Origin: Streptococcus parasuis
GTDB lineage: Bacteria; Bacillota; Bacilli; Lactobacillales; Streptococcaceae
Direction: 5' to 3'
DNA: 64,000 nt
NCBI RefSeq assembly: GCF_021654455.1
Contig: NZ_AP024276.1
Span: forward strand, 2,133,343-2,197,342
Program-made: the position numbers and the translations under genes
Notes under the pieces: model-generated
Database searches by the model: none
Seen by the model: only the letters and a program-made list of their open reading frames with translations
Told to the model about the DNA's origin: nothing
In this document: positions 56,768 through 64,000 of the stretch, one piece after another
How the letters are laid out: each line of letters begins with the position of its first letter
Numbering within the stretch: the first letter of the stretch is position 1

Positions 56768-59347
56768 ATGAAAAAAATATTTACAAAAACATCCATTTAT
56801 TACCTCTTATCTTTCCTTATCCCGCTAACTATTATTTCTATTGTCTTGGCATTTCAAGGAATCTGGTGGGGAAGTGACACAACTATATTAGCAAGTGATG
56901 GCTTCCATCAGTATGTTATATTTAATCAAACATTGCGAAATGCTTTACATGGAGATGGCTCAATATTTTACACATTTACTAGCGGTTTGGGCCTGAATTT
57001 CTACGCATTGTCTTCGTATTATTTAGGTTCTTTCCTATCTCCCATCGTTTTTTTCTTCAATTTACAGTCTATGCCAGATGCACTCTATCTTGTCACTATT
57101 GTCAAGTTTAGCTTGATAGGTTTGTCAACTTTTGTCAGTTTAAAAGGCATTCACCAAAATTTAAAAGAAGAGTGGGCATTGCTGCTTTCTACTAGTTTTT
57201 CCCTAATGAGTTTCAGTACTAGTCAATTAGAAATTAATAACTGGCTGGACGTTTTTATTCTTCTTCCAATCATTCTACTTGGTTTACATCGATTATTAAC
57301 GGGAAAAGGACAAATCATTTACTATGTAGCTCTGACATGCTTATTTGTACAAAACTATTACTTCGGTTACATGACTGCTATTTTTCTAATCATCTGGACA
57401 CTCGTACAATTGTCTTGGTTAGAGGGGCAGAAATTGAAGAGATTTGTAAACTTTACACTGTTGTCAATCTTATCTGCATTAAGTAGCATGTTCATGTTAT
57501 TGCCAACCTACCTTGATTTGAAGACTCACGGTGAAACGTTTACAAGCATTGTCAACCTAAAAACAGAAGATTCTTGGTACTTTGACTTCTTTGCCAAAAA
57601 CTTAGTAGGTAGTTTCGATACGACAAAATTTGGATCCATTCCTATGATTTCTGTTGGTTTAGTCCCATTGATTCTAGCTTTGCTATTCTTCACATTAAAA
57701 GGTATCAAACCAATTGTAAAGCTCTCTTACAGCCTATTCTTTACACTCATTATTTCAAGTTTTTATTTGCAGCCACTAAATCTTTTTTGGCAAGGAATGC
57801 ATGCTCCGAATATGTTTTTATATCGCTATGCATGGGTTCTTTCAATAGGTATCATCTACCTAGCTGCTGAAACTGTTGTGCGTTTGGATCAAATTAACTT
57901 AAAACATTTCACATTAGTTATTTCATTTCTATTGATTGGATTTTTATCCACTTACTTTTTCAAAAATCATTACGACTTTCTAGTGGATGTCAACTTCTTA
58001 TTGACACTAGAATTTTTGATTGCATACTTTATTCTTTTTATTGCTATCCTAGGCTACAAGTCATCCTACAAATGGATAACTTCCACCATAGTAATATTTA
58101 GTCTCTTAGAAGTCGGAATTCATACTTATTATCAAGTGCAAGGCTTATCGGACGAGTGGCATTTTCCTAGTCGTTCTAACTATGAAGAAAAGTTGTCAGA
58201 AATTGACAGTCTTGTAAAGTCTACAGCTGAGAGCAATGATTCGTTTTATCGAATGGAGCGTCTCTTGCCTCAAACAGGTAATGACAGTATGAAATTCAAT
58301 TATAATGGTATTTCTCAATTTTCTTCCATAAGGAACAGAGCATCTAGCTCAGCATTGGATAAACTTGGTTTTCGATCTGATGGTACCAATCTAAACCTTC
58401 GATACCAAAATAATACTATTATAGCTGATAGTCTATTTGGAATAAAGTACAACTTAGCAACCAGCAATCCCAATAAGTATGGTTTTTCGTTAAGCCAGAG
58501 TCTTGATACAATTAGTCTCTACGAAAATTCTTTTAGCCAAGGGTTAGCTATTCTAACGGATGGAGTTTACAAAGATGTCAAGTTTACGAATTTAACTCTT
58601 GACAACCAAACAAACTTCCTAAATCAATTGACTGGGTTATCACAGAAATATTATTATTCACTTAAAGACATTGAATCACAAAATACAGTTGAATTAGGCA
58701 ATCAAATGACTGTCAATAAAGTTGAAACTGAGGATGCTGCAAAAGCTACTTTCACTGTTACAATTCCTGCAAATAGTCAGGTATATTTAAATTTACCAAA
58801 TATTACTTTCTCAAATGAGAATCAAAAAAGAATTATTATCACTGTCAACAATCAGTCAAGTGAGTTTACAATTGATAATGCTTTTTCCTTTTTCAATATT
58901 GGAAATTTCTCTACCGATACTGTGGCTCAGATAGAAGTCTATTTTCCTGAGAATAACCAAGTATCATTTGATTTGCCACAATTTTATCGATTGGATTTAC
59001 TAGCTTTCCAACAAGCAGTATCTATACTCCAAGAAAAAAACATTGATACACGCGCAGATGGTAATAGAGTCACAGTAAATTTTGAAACAAGTAAAGAAGC
59101 TTCTATCCTATTAACCCTTCCTTTTGATAAGGGATGGAGTGCAACCATTGATGGCAAGCCAGTAGATATTCAAAAGGCTCAAAATGGTTTTATGAAAGTA
59201 AATGTAGAACCTGGTCAAACAAAACTCGTTTTAACCTTTATTCCACAAGGTTTTTATGTCGGTTTACTGATTTCTTTTGGGGCTATTTTCGTATTTTGTA
59301 CTTATCAGTTTCTTCGATTTTATTATCTTAAAAACCGAGAAAAATAA
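56768..59347 (+). CDS. YfhO-like polytopic membrane protein
   Basis: An 859-residue protein with about 12 helices in the first 460 residues and one at the C-terminus (VGLLISFGAIFVFCTYQF), with a large extracellular beta-rich domain between. N-terminal features are GIWWGSDTTILASDGFHQY and NWLDVFILLPIILLG. It resembles the YfhO family, GT-C fold proteins linked to lipoteichoic acid or lipid-linked sugar modification. No SD precedes the ATG, and the upstream hairpin is a terminator only 10 bases away, so its expression signal is unclear. Confidence 0.85.
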   Translation: MKKIFTKTSIYYLLSFLIPLTIISIVLAFQGIWWGSDTTILASDGFHQYVIFNQTLRNALHGDGSIFYTFTSGLGLNFYALSSYYLGSFLSPIVFFFNLQSMPDALYLVTIVKFSLIGLSTFVSLKGIHQNLKEEWALLLSTSFSLMSFSTSQLEINNWLDVFILLPIILLGLHRLLTGKGQIIYYVALTCLFVQNYYFGYMTAIFLIIWTLVQLSWLEGQKLKRFVNFTLLSILSALSSMFMLLPTYLDLKTHGETFTSIVNLKTEDSWYFDFFAKNLVGSFDTTKFGSIPMISVGLVPLILALLFFTLKGIKPIVKLSYSLFFTLIISSFYLQPLNLFWQGMHAPNMFLYRYAWVLSIGIIYLAAETVVRLDQINLKHFTLVISFLLIGFLSTYFFKNHYDFLVDVNFLLTLEFLIAYFILFIAILGYKSSYKWITSTIVIFSLLEVGIHTYYQVQGLSDEWHFPSRSNYEEKLSEIDSLVKSTAESNDSFYRMERLLPQTGNDSMKFNYNGISQFSSIRNRASSSALDKLGFRSDGTNLNLRYQNNTIIADSLFGIKYNLATSNPNKYGFSLSQSLDTISLYENSFSQGLAILTDGVYKDVKFTNLTLDNQTNFLNQLTGLSQKYYYSLKDIESQNTVELGNQMTVNKVETEDAAKATFTVTIPANSQVYLNLPNITFSNENQKRIIITVNNQSSEFTIDNAFSFFNIGNFSTDTVAQIEVYFPENNQVSFDLPQFYRLDLLAFQQAVSILQEKNIDTRADGNRVTVNFETSKEASILLTLPFDKGWSATIDGKPVDIQKAQNGFMKVNVEPGQTKLVLTFIPQGFYVGLLISFGAIFVFCTYQFLRFYYLKNREK

Positions 59348-59360
59348 TACTTCTCGGTTT
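59333..59360 (+). terminator. Terminator after the YfhO-like gene
   Basis: AACCGAGAA / TTCTCGGTT stem, seven- to nine-base loop, followed by TTTTC; it overlaps the stop codon. Confidence 0.82.
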
Positions 59361-59401
59361 TTCTATTTAAGAAAATCATGACCACCCGTCAAACGGGTGG
59401 T

Positions 59402-59509
59402 TTGAACAAGGGCTATAAGCCCACATCACCAGCCAGCGCCTAAAGACGCTGGCTTTCACTTTGTTCAAGCCTCACTGCTTTTGACTCGTCACTAGCCTCT
59501 TAAAGAGGC
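59402..59509. ncRNA. Structured noncoding segment 3' of tnpA
   Basis: Outer arms TTGAACAA (59402-59409) and TTGTTCAA (59461-59468) enclose two perfect hairpins, GGGCT-ATA-AGCCC (59410-59422) and AGCCAGCG...CGCTGGCT (59431-59454), giving a three-way junction. A fourth hairpin GCCTCT-TAA-AGAGGC (59495-59509) adjoins the tnpA stop. It may be part of the IS end needed for transposition or a regulatory RNA; strand unknown. Confidence 0.5.
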
Positions 59510-59516
59510 ATTCGTA

Positions 59517-59981
59517 CTACTTGCCATTATCCCTAAAGGGATCTTCATACTCTTTTACACTTAACTTATCAAGTGCTATATCATGTTTTTCCTGTTCTTG
59601 TATATATTTCTTAATTGTGGCTTCATTAAGTCCAACCGTACTTACATAATATCCCTCTGCCCAGAAATGACGATTGCCAAATTTATATTTGAGATTGGCG
59701 TGTTTATCAAACATCATAAGAGCACTCTTGCCTTTTAAATAGCCCATAAAACTTGATACACTTAACCTTGGAGGAATACTGACTAACATGTGAACATGGT
59801 CTGGCATCAGATGACCTTCGATAATTTCAACACCTTTATAACTACACAATCGTCGAAATATCTCTCCAAGACTACTTCGATATTGATTATAGATAATTTT
59901 TCATCTATACTTAGGGGTGAAGACAATGTGGTATTTACACAACCACTTTGTATGTGATAAACTATGTGCCTTTTGCGCCAT
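59517..59981 (-). pseudogene. tnpA: IS200-type Y1 transposase with a premature stop
   Basis: The frame starts at ATG 59981 (MAQKAHSLSHTKWLCKYHIVFTPKYR) and has TGA at 59901-59903 as codon 27, where the family usually has Arg (YRRK), consistent with a CGA-to-TGA change. Reading resumes as KIIYNQYRSSLGEIFRRL and continues to the end. The HUH motif is intact in MPDHVHMLVSIPP and the catalytic Tyr is in WAEGYYVSTVG. Total length is 154 codons, normal for TnpA. An internal start would lose the first third of the fold. Confidence 0.88.
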
Positions 59982-60130
59982 ATTTTTCTCCTTTCGCTTT
60001 ACAATAGGCTTGAACACCTTTATTGTATCGCGTTTGGAGTTTTTTTGGTATAACCTTCGTCGCGCACCCGCATAGCGGGTGGTTTATTTGTCACGCACCT
60101 TACGGAGCGTGACGGACTAAAAGTCACATA

Positions 60131-60160
60131 AAATAAAAAAACCTTGATTTCTCAAGGTTT
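60131..60160 (-). terminator. Terminator of the tRNA-Glu/tRNA-Asn transcript
   Basis: AACCTTGA-TTTC-TCAAGGTT stem followed on the minus strand by TTTTTTATTTTAT. Confidence 0.88.
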
Positions 60161-60174
60161 CCTACACGTTCTTA

Positions 60175-60247
60175 CTCCGCCAACAGGGCTCGAACCTGTG
60201 ACATCATGATTAACAGTCATGCGCTCTACCGACTGAGCTATGGCGGA
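60175..60247 (-). tRNA. tRNA-Asn (GTT)
   Basis: A 73-base cloverleaf. Acceptor TCCGCCA pairs with TGGCGGA, discriminator G; the anticodon loop reads CTGTTAA; the T arm contains GGTTCGAGCC. CCA is not encoded. Confidence 0.96.
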
Positions 60248-60252
60248 AAAAA

Positions 60253-60324
60253 TAGTCCGTACGGGATTCGAACCCGTGTTACCGCCGTGAAAAGGCGGTG
60301 TCTTAACCCCTTGACCAACGGACC
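60253..60324 (-). tRNA. tRNA-Glu (TTC)
   Basis: A 72-base cloverleaf. Acceptor GGTCCGT pairs with ACGGACT (G-T at the first pair), discriminator A; the anticodon loop is CTTTTCAC with TTC; T arm GGTTCGAATCC. Upstream of tRNA-Asn in one transcript. Confidence 0.96.
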
Positions 60325-60347
60325 ATTTATTCTACAGAACAATATTT

Positions 60348-60376
60348 AGTATAATATAGCTCCAATCGTTTGTCAA
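60348..60376 (-). promoter_or_regulatory. Promoter of the tRNA-Glu/tRNA-Asn transcript
   Basis: On the minus strand TTGACA (60371-60376), a 17-base spacer and TATACT (60348-60353). Confidence 0.88.
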
Positions 60377-60400
60377 TATATTTTTACTATTTTTATCAAC

Positions 60401-60429
60401 TTGACAGACTGAACCCTTTAATGTAAAAT
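60401..60429 (+). promoter_or_regulatory. Promoter of tRNA-Arg
   Basis: TTGACA (60401-60406), a 17-base spacer and TAAAAT (60424-60429), 15 bases before the tRNA. Confidence 0.87.
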
Positions 60430-60444
60430 AAAATGGTTACTAGC

Positions 60445-60518
60445 GGTTCCATAGCTCAGCTGGATAGAGCATTCGCCTTCTAAGCGAACGGTCGCAGGTT
60501 CGAATCCTGCTGGAATCA
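60445..60518 (+). tRNA. tRNA-Arg (TCT)
   Basis: A 74-base cloverleaf. Acceptor GGTTCCA pairs with TGGAATC, discriminator A; anticodon loop CTTCTAA; T arm GGTTCGAATCC. Confidence 0.95.
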
Positions 60519-60533
60519 TTTTATCCCATCAGA

Positions 60534-61196
60534 TTAGGTGGGATTTTTTTCTTGCCATAATTTGTAAGTTACATACATCATAGGAAATATAACCCCAACC
60601 AAAGCATATTCAAGAAACATTCTGGACAAGATTGTAGCACAAATAACCCCAAGCATAAAGCCAATTATGGTTATAAATATATTTCGTCCTGTCTTTATTA
60701 ACTCCTTATTTTTTTCCATTATTCCTTTAAACCAAATAAAGGCTGCATTTTTGACATTACCAGTCATCATTACATTTGCATATGGAACACCCCTTAAAGT
60801 TCTAAATGTTTCAACTTGTATAGAAGCTACAAAAGCTAAGATAGCCATGGTATAAAATGAAGACATAACCGGTGTCAGTATAACAGCAATTAATACAAAA
60901 CATAACATAATGACACTGCTACCTAAATGCCAGGGATAGTGTCTTTTTAGAAAGTAATTTTTCACCAAATAGGTAAAAAATTGCCCACATACAAAGAAGA
61001 TAATAGGAATTAGAAAATGGATGGTATTTGTAAAATTCCCTTGTCCCAATTGATTAGCTAAAAGAATAACATTTCCTGATTGAACACCTGCAAAGCGACC
61101 ACCTTGAGTTAAATATGTAAAAGCATTTAGATAACCACTTATAAAAGTTAGACAACTTGCGATACGAAGTCCTTCAAAAACTCTATATTTCCTCAC
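60534..61196 (-). CDS. YoaK-type (DUF1275) membrane protein
   Basis: About 220 residues with six helices; DUF1275 proteins are of unknown function. Family phrases are SGYLNAFTYLTQGGRFAGVQSGNVILLANQLGQG and TLRGVPYANVMMTGNVKNA. Two GTG starts are possible (61196 and 61217). The former is preferred because AGGAG sits 7 bases before it, while the latter has no SD. A parS-like site covers 61210-61225, just upstream. Confidence 0.83.
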   Translation of the reverse strand: MRKYRVFEGLRIASCLTFISGYLNAFTYLTQGGRFAGVQSGNVILLANQLGQGNFTNTIHFLIPIIFFVCGQFFTYLVKNYFLKRHYPWHLGSSVIMLCFVLIAVILTPVMSSFYTMAILAFVASIQVETFRTLRGVPYANVMMTGNVKNAAFIWFKGIMEKNKELIKTGRNIFITIIGFMLGVICATILSRMFLEYALVGVIFPMMYVTYKLWQEKNPT

Positions 61197-61209
61197 TCTT
61201 TCTCTCCTA

Positions 61210-61225
61210 TGTTTCACATGAAACT
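61210..61225. promoter_or_regulatory. parS-like site between the YoaK-type gene and rlmH
   Basis: TGTTTCACATGAAACT matches the parS consensus at 14 of 16 bases (central G to A, last A to T). It is about 2 kb from parB. Confidence 0.7.
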
Positions 61226-61703
61226 ATTTATGGTAAGGACTTCCCTGCTGAATCATAAAAGCCCTATAAATTTGCTCTATCAATACTAATCGCATTAATT
61301 GGTGTGGAAGGGTCAATTTTCCAAAACTCATCAATAAATTTGCCCTATTCTTAACAACAGAATCCAATCCCAAACTTCCACCAATAACAAATGTAATATC
61401 TGAATAGCCACTAGTCGTAATAGTATCTAATTTTTTACTAAATTCCTCTGAAGGGAATTGGGTTCCTTCAATCGCCAATACAATGACAAATGCTCGATCA
61501 GAGATTTTTGACATGATGCGATCAGACTCTTTTTTCAGAATTTGTTCATTCTCTGCCTGACTAGCATTGTCTGGTGTTTTTTCATCTTGTAGTTCTATGA
61601 ATTCAAGCTTCGCAAATCTTCCCAACCTCTTTGCATATTCGTTTATCCCATCTTTTAAATATTTTTCTTTCAGTTTACCAACGGTTATCAATTTTATTTT
61701 CAT
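61224..61703 (-). CDS. rlmH: 23S rRNA pseudouridine-1915 N3-methyltransferase
   Basis: SPOUT-class methyltransferase, 159 residues. [27 protein letters not shown] starts it; the knot has [13 protein letters not shown] and the C-terminus [28 protein letters not shown]. No SD precedes ATG; instead an extended -10 lies exactly 6 bases upstream, suggesting a leaderless message. Divergent from htrA, across DnaA boxes. Confidence 0.96.
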   Translation of the reverse strand: MKIKLITVGKLKEKYLKDGINEYAKRLGRFAKLEFIELQDEKTPDNASQAENEQILKKESDRIMSKISDRAFVIVLAIEGTQFPSEEFSKKLDTITTSGYSDITFVIGGSLGLDSVVKNRANLLMSFGKLTLPHQLMRLVLIEQIYRAFMIQQGSPYHK

Positions 61704-61709
61704 AAAAAT

Positions 61710-61715
61710 ATTGTA
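61710..61715 (-). promoter_or_regulatory. rlmH extended -10 promoter
   Basis: On the minus strand TG-T-TACAAT, then six bases, then ATG. The predicted first transcribed base is the A of the start codon. Confidence 0.7.
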
Positions 61716-61717
61716 AC

Positions 61718-61815
61718 ATATCCACAGGCTATTCTCAGTAGTTAATTATAAAAAATTCTCTATAAATCAATAGTTATTCACATACTAGTAAAAGTTATCC
61801 ACAGCTTGTGGATTG
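61718..61815. promoter_or_regulatory. DnaA-box cluster between rlmH and htrA
   Basis: TTATCCACA (61795-61803, perfect), TTATTCACA (61774-61782), ATATCCACA (61718-61726) and, inverted, TGTGGATTG (61807-61815). The region is AT-rich. This is typical origin-proximal sequence; the outermost box adjoins the rlmH promoter. Confidence 0.8.
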
Positions 61816-61858
61816 ATTTTTGAAAACTTTAAGTTATAATTAAGAAAGTAATTGTAAT
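61813..61858 (+). promoter_or_regulatory. htrA promoter with CiaR box
   Basis: TTTAAG-TTATA-ATTAAG (61828-61844) fits the streptococcal CiaR direct repeat NTTAAG-N5-WTTAAG, and htrA is a known CiaR target. Possible -10 elements are TATAAT (61835-61840, with TTGATT at 61813) and TGTAAT (61853-61858); the latter has the box at its -35 place, as in CiaR-activated promoters. Confidence 0.75.
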
Positions 61859-61895
61859 CTTAAAGCGAAATTGGGAAACTAGGAGGAATCCTTTA

Positions 61896-63077
61896 ATGAA
61901 AAAATTATTGAAATTTGTTATTTTGTTTGTTGTTGGATTTTTAGGAGGAATTGGTGGGTATTACTTTGCTTCATCAACTCTGACTCAAGGAAATTCTACT
62001 TCAAATCAAGCAAATACAACCAGTGTGAGCAATGTTCAATATAGCAACGATACCTCCACCACTCAAGCTGTGGAAAAAGTTCAAGATACTGTTGTCTCCG
62101 TTATCAATTATCAAACTCAATCATCGAATAGCCTCAGTTCTATTTTTGGCAACATTGAAAGTTCAGATGAGCTAGCTGTTGCTGGAGAAGGTTCAGGTGT
62201 TATTTATAAAAAAGATGGTGATACAGCATATATTGTTACAAACAACCACGTAATTTCAGGTGCTGAAAAAATCGATATACTTTTGGCTTCTGGAGAAAAG
62301 CTTAGCGGAGAACTCGTAGGTGCAGATACTTATTCAGACATTGCTGTTATCAAAATTGCTGCAGATAAAGTGACCACTGTTGCTGAATTTGCTAATTCAG
62401 ACACAATTAAAGTTGGAGAAACTGCGATTGCAATTGGTAGCCCATTAGGAAGTGTCTATGCAAATACAGTAACTCAGGGGATTATTTCTAGTCTCAGTCG
62501 TACAGTAACTTCACAAACAGAAGATGGCCAAACAATCTCAACAAATGCTATCCAGACTGATACAGCCATTAACCCGGGTAACTCAGGTGGACCACTTATC
62601 AATATTCAAGGACAAGTTATTGGTATCAACTCAAGTAAAATAACCTCTAGTTCTGTCAGCAGTTCAGGAGTTGCAGTAGAAGGAATGGGCTTTGCCATTC
62701 CATCAAATGATGCTGTACTGATTATTAATCAATTAGAAACAAATGGTAAAGTTACTCGTCCAGCTCTTGGTGTACAAATGGTCAATCTAACAGACCTATC
62801 TACTAGTCAATTAGAAAAAGCAGGATTAGCAAATACAGACTTAACATCTGGAGTACTAATTGTATCTACTCAATCAGGTTTGCCAGCTGATGGAAAATTT
62901 GAACCATATGATGTCATTGTCGAAATCGATGGTGAAACCATTGAAAATAAGAGTGATTTACAAAGTGAACTTTACAAGCATCAAATTGGCGACACCATAA
63001 CTGTTACCTATTATAGAAATAATAAGAAAATGACCGTTGACATTAAGTTGACACATTCAACGGATGATTTGTCATAA
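61896..63077 (+). CDS. htrA: Serine protease HtrA (DegP type)
   Basis: Membrane-anchored quality-control protease on the outer face, 393 residues. An N-terminal helix (about 6-26) anchors it. The trypsin-like domain has IVTNNHVISGAEKI (His), TYSDIAVIKI (Asp) and NPGNSGGPLINIQG (Ser). One PDZ domain (about 290-385) ends it. SD TAGGAGGA. It precedes parB, as in pneumococcus. Confidence 0.96.
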   Translation: MKKLLKFVILFVVGFLGGIGGYYFASSTLTQGNSTSNQANTTSVSNVQYSNDTSTTQAVEKVQDTVVSVINYQTQSSNSLSSIFGNIESSDELAVAGEGSGVIYKKDGDTAYIVTNNHVISGAEKIDILLASGEKLSGELVGADTYSDIAVIKIAADKVTTVAEFANSDTIKVGETAIAIGSPLGSVYANTVTQGIISSLSRTVTSQTEDGQTISTNAIQTDTAINPGNSGGPLINIQGQVIGINSSKITSSSVSSSGVAVEGMGFAIPSNDAVLIINQLETNGKVTRPALGVQMVNLTDLSTSQLEKAGLANTDLTSGVLIVSTQSGLPADGKFEPYDVIVEIDGETIENKSDLQSELYKHQIGDTITVTYYRNNKKMTVDIKLTHSTDDLS

Positions 63078-63089
63078 GATAATGGTTAA

Positions 63090-63123
63090 ATAGACTTTAC
63101 ACAATTGTAAAGTCTATTTATTT
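63090..63123 (+). terminator. Terminator between htrA and parB
   Basis: AATAGACTTTACA-CAAT-TGTAAAGTCTATT, a 13-bp perfect stem, followed by TATTTTTG. Its 3' arm contains the parB -35. Confidence 0.87.
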
Positions 63124-63133
63124 TTGTTAGAAT
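63105..63133 (+). promoter_or_regulatory. parB promoter (extended -10)
   Basis: TTGTAA (63105-63110), a 17-base spacer and TG-T-TAGAAT (63125-63133), six bases before the parB ATG. Confidence 0.8.
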
Positions 63134-63139
63134 AACCGT

Positions 63140-63898
63140 ATGGAAGAACTACACTATCTCAAAATAAAAGACATTCAGGCCAATCCCTATCAACCAAGAT
63201 TGCATTTTGATGAAGAAAAATTATTGGAATTAGCTCAATCTATCAAAGAAAATGGCGTCATTCAACCCATTATTGTTCGCAGATCACCGCTGATTGGTTT
63301 TGAGTTACTTGCTGGTGAAAGACGATTAAGAGCTAGTCAACTAGCGGGATTAACAGAGATTCCAGCAGTCATCAAGCATCTATCTGATGATGATTTACTC
63401 TACCAAGCTATCATAGAAAACTTACAACGCTCTGACCTCAATCCTATTGAAGAGGCTCATTCCTACGAAAAGTTGATAGAAAAAGGCTTAACACATGATG
63501 AGATTGCCCAAATCATGGGAAAATCACGACCATATATCACTAATCTTCTTCGTTTACTCCATTTATCCGAATCTACGAGGCAAGCAGTAGAAACAGGAAA
63601 AATCACACAAGGGCATGCTAGACAGCTAGTAGCGCTATCAGAGAAACAACAAGCAGAATGGGTTCAAAAAATCCAAGAAAAGGATATCAGCGTACGACAG
63701 TTAGAAACAATACTATCCTCTAAAAAGAAAAAAACAATTAGAAAATCCGACCAATTTGTTGCAGAAGAAGAAGAGAAATTAGCAAAACTACTTGGAACCA
63801 AGGTAACAATCCAACAAAAGAAAAATGGATCGGGACAACTAACTATTCAATTTCAAAACATCGAAGAATTTGAAAGAATTATCAACAGTCTGAAATAG
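63140..63898 (+). CDS. parB: Chromosome partitioning protein ParB
   Basis: CTP-dependent DNA clamp that loads at parS and spreads, 252 residues. N-terminal CTPase motifs are IQANPYQPRLHFDEEKL and the GERR box LLAGERRLRASQLAGL. The HTH for parS is THDEIAQIMGKSRPYITNLLRLL (about 113-135). The C-terminal dimerisation region ends the protein. There is no SD; the message is predicted to start at the ATG. No parA is present, as is usual in streptococci. Confidence 0.96.
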   Translation: MEELHYLKIKDIQANPYQPRLHFDEEKLLELAQSIKENGVIQPIIVRRSPLIGFELLAGERRLRASQLAGLTEIPAVIKHLSDDDLLYQAIIENLQRSDLNPIEEAHSYEKLIEKGLTHDEIAQIMGKSRPYITNLLRLLHLSESTRQAVETGKITQGHARQLVALSEKQQAEWVQKIQEKDISVRQLETILSSKKKKTIRKSDQFVAEEEEKLAKLLGTKVTIQQKKNGSGQLTIQFQNIEEFERIINSLK

Positions 63899-63929
63899 CA
63901 TTGTTCATATTTTTATTCTATATACAAGG

Positions 63930-64000
63930 TTTTCCACAAGAAAATGTTTAAGAAATTCACTCGTATAGACTGTTTATTTGATTTATTCACATATTGTGGA
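63930..64000. promoter_or_regulatory. Left part of oriC with DnaA boxes
   Basis: TTTTCCACA (63930-63938), TTATTCACA (63983-63991) and a TGTGGA at the very edge (63995-64000) lie in AT-rich sequence after parB. dnaA is expected just outside the window. Confidence 0.8.

Larger units (their letters stand above)
59382..60112. mobile_element. IS200-type insertion sequence
   Basis: About 730 bp with a single Y1-transposase gene and subterminal palindromes instead of inverted ends, the layout of IS200. The left palindrome is CCACCCGT-CAA-ACGGGTGG (59382-59400); the right ones are CACCCGC-ATA-GCGGGTG (60065-60081) and TCACGC...GCGTGA (60091-60112). Exact ends cannot be fixed without an empty site. 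No tnpB is present. The transposase has an in-frame stop, so the copy is probably immobile by itself. Confidence 0.82.

Overview
The window reads as the chromosome of a low-GC streptococcus, most like Streptococcus suis, ending at the replication origin. The right edge carries the order rlmH, htrA, parB and the first DnaA boxes that normally lie before dnaA. Most genes from 12 kb to 53 kb are on the minus strand, which is the direction away from that origin. Species is inferred from gene content and order; no search was run.

Region by region. 1-2.9 kb: the 3' half of argS, a secreted CHAP/SH3 protein and two unassigned membrane proteins. 2.9-12.1 kb: a maltodextrin locus, with malQ divergent from malX-malC-malD-malA-malR and a type I pullulanase, and operator-like sites in both divergent promoters. 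12.2-15.5 kb: nrdI behind a promoter with a well-spaced NrdR box pair, then yitT and aspS. 15.7-22.2 kb: GNAT, aldo/keto reductase, glycosyltransferase, a GH3 glucosidase lacking its N-terminal half, a GHKL sensor kinase without its regulator, and a membrane-anchored phosphoesterase. 22.3-27.6 kb is accessory in character: a lipoprotein fumarate-reductase-like flavoprotein behind two Rex-like sites, a thioredoxin-like protein, a MITE-like repeat, a small KTSC-like gene, rpsD with a long leader, and a two-gene operon of a secreted four-cysteine protein plus a membrane thioredoxin. 27.7-34.7 kb: veg, dnaB, rplI, gdpP, mnmG, NUDIX and an HxlR regulator. 34.8-39 kb: SnoaL-like protein, mnmA, sdaAB-sdaAA, a hairpin-dense convergent gap and a membrane protein. 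39-43 kb: a histidine kinase/response regulator pair and two wall-muramidase-like paralogues. 43-51 kb: ecfT-ecfA2-ecfA1, pgsA, rodZ, two M16 peptidases, yaaA and recF. 51-59.3 kb: guaB, trpS with a T-box leader, a second yitT, an ABC-F ATPase and a YfhO-like protein. 59.4-60.5 kb: an IS200-type element with a nonsense-mutated transposase, then three tRNAs. 60.5-64 kb: a YoaK-type protein, rlmH, htrA, parB and oriC sequence.

How parts work together. The malXCD transporter has no ATPase gene here and presumably uses a shared one elsewhere; MalQ and the pullulanase process the imported maltodextrins. EcfT/A1/A2 energise vitamin S-components encoded elsewhere. Three parS-like 16-mers (16.3, 45.3 and 61.2 kb) together with parB indicate a nearby origin segregation region. 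The most interesting candidate for an undescribed system is the secreted four-Cys protein with its membrane thioredoxin (26.5-27.6 kb). Next are the apparent single deletion that joined a GH3 gene to a response-regulator tail, and two origin-proximal genes (rlmH, parB) that look leaderless.
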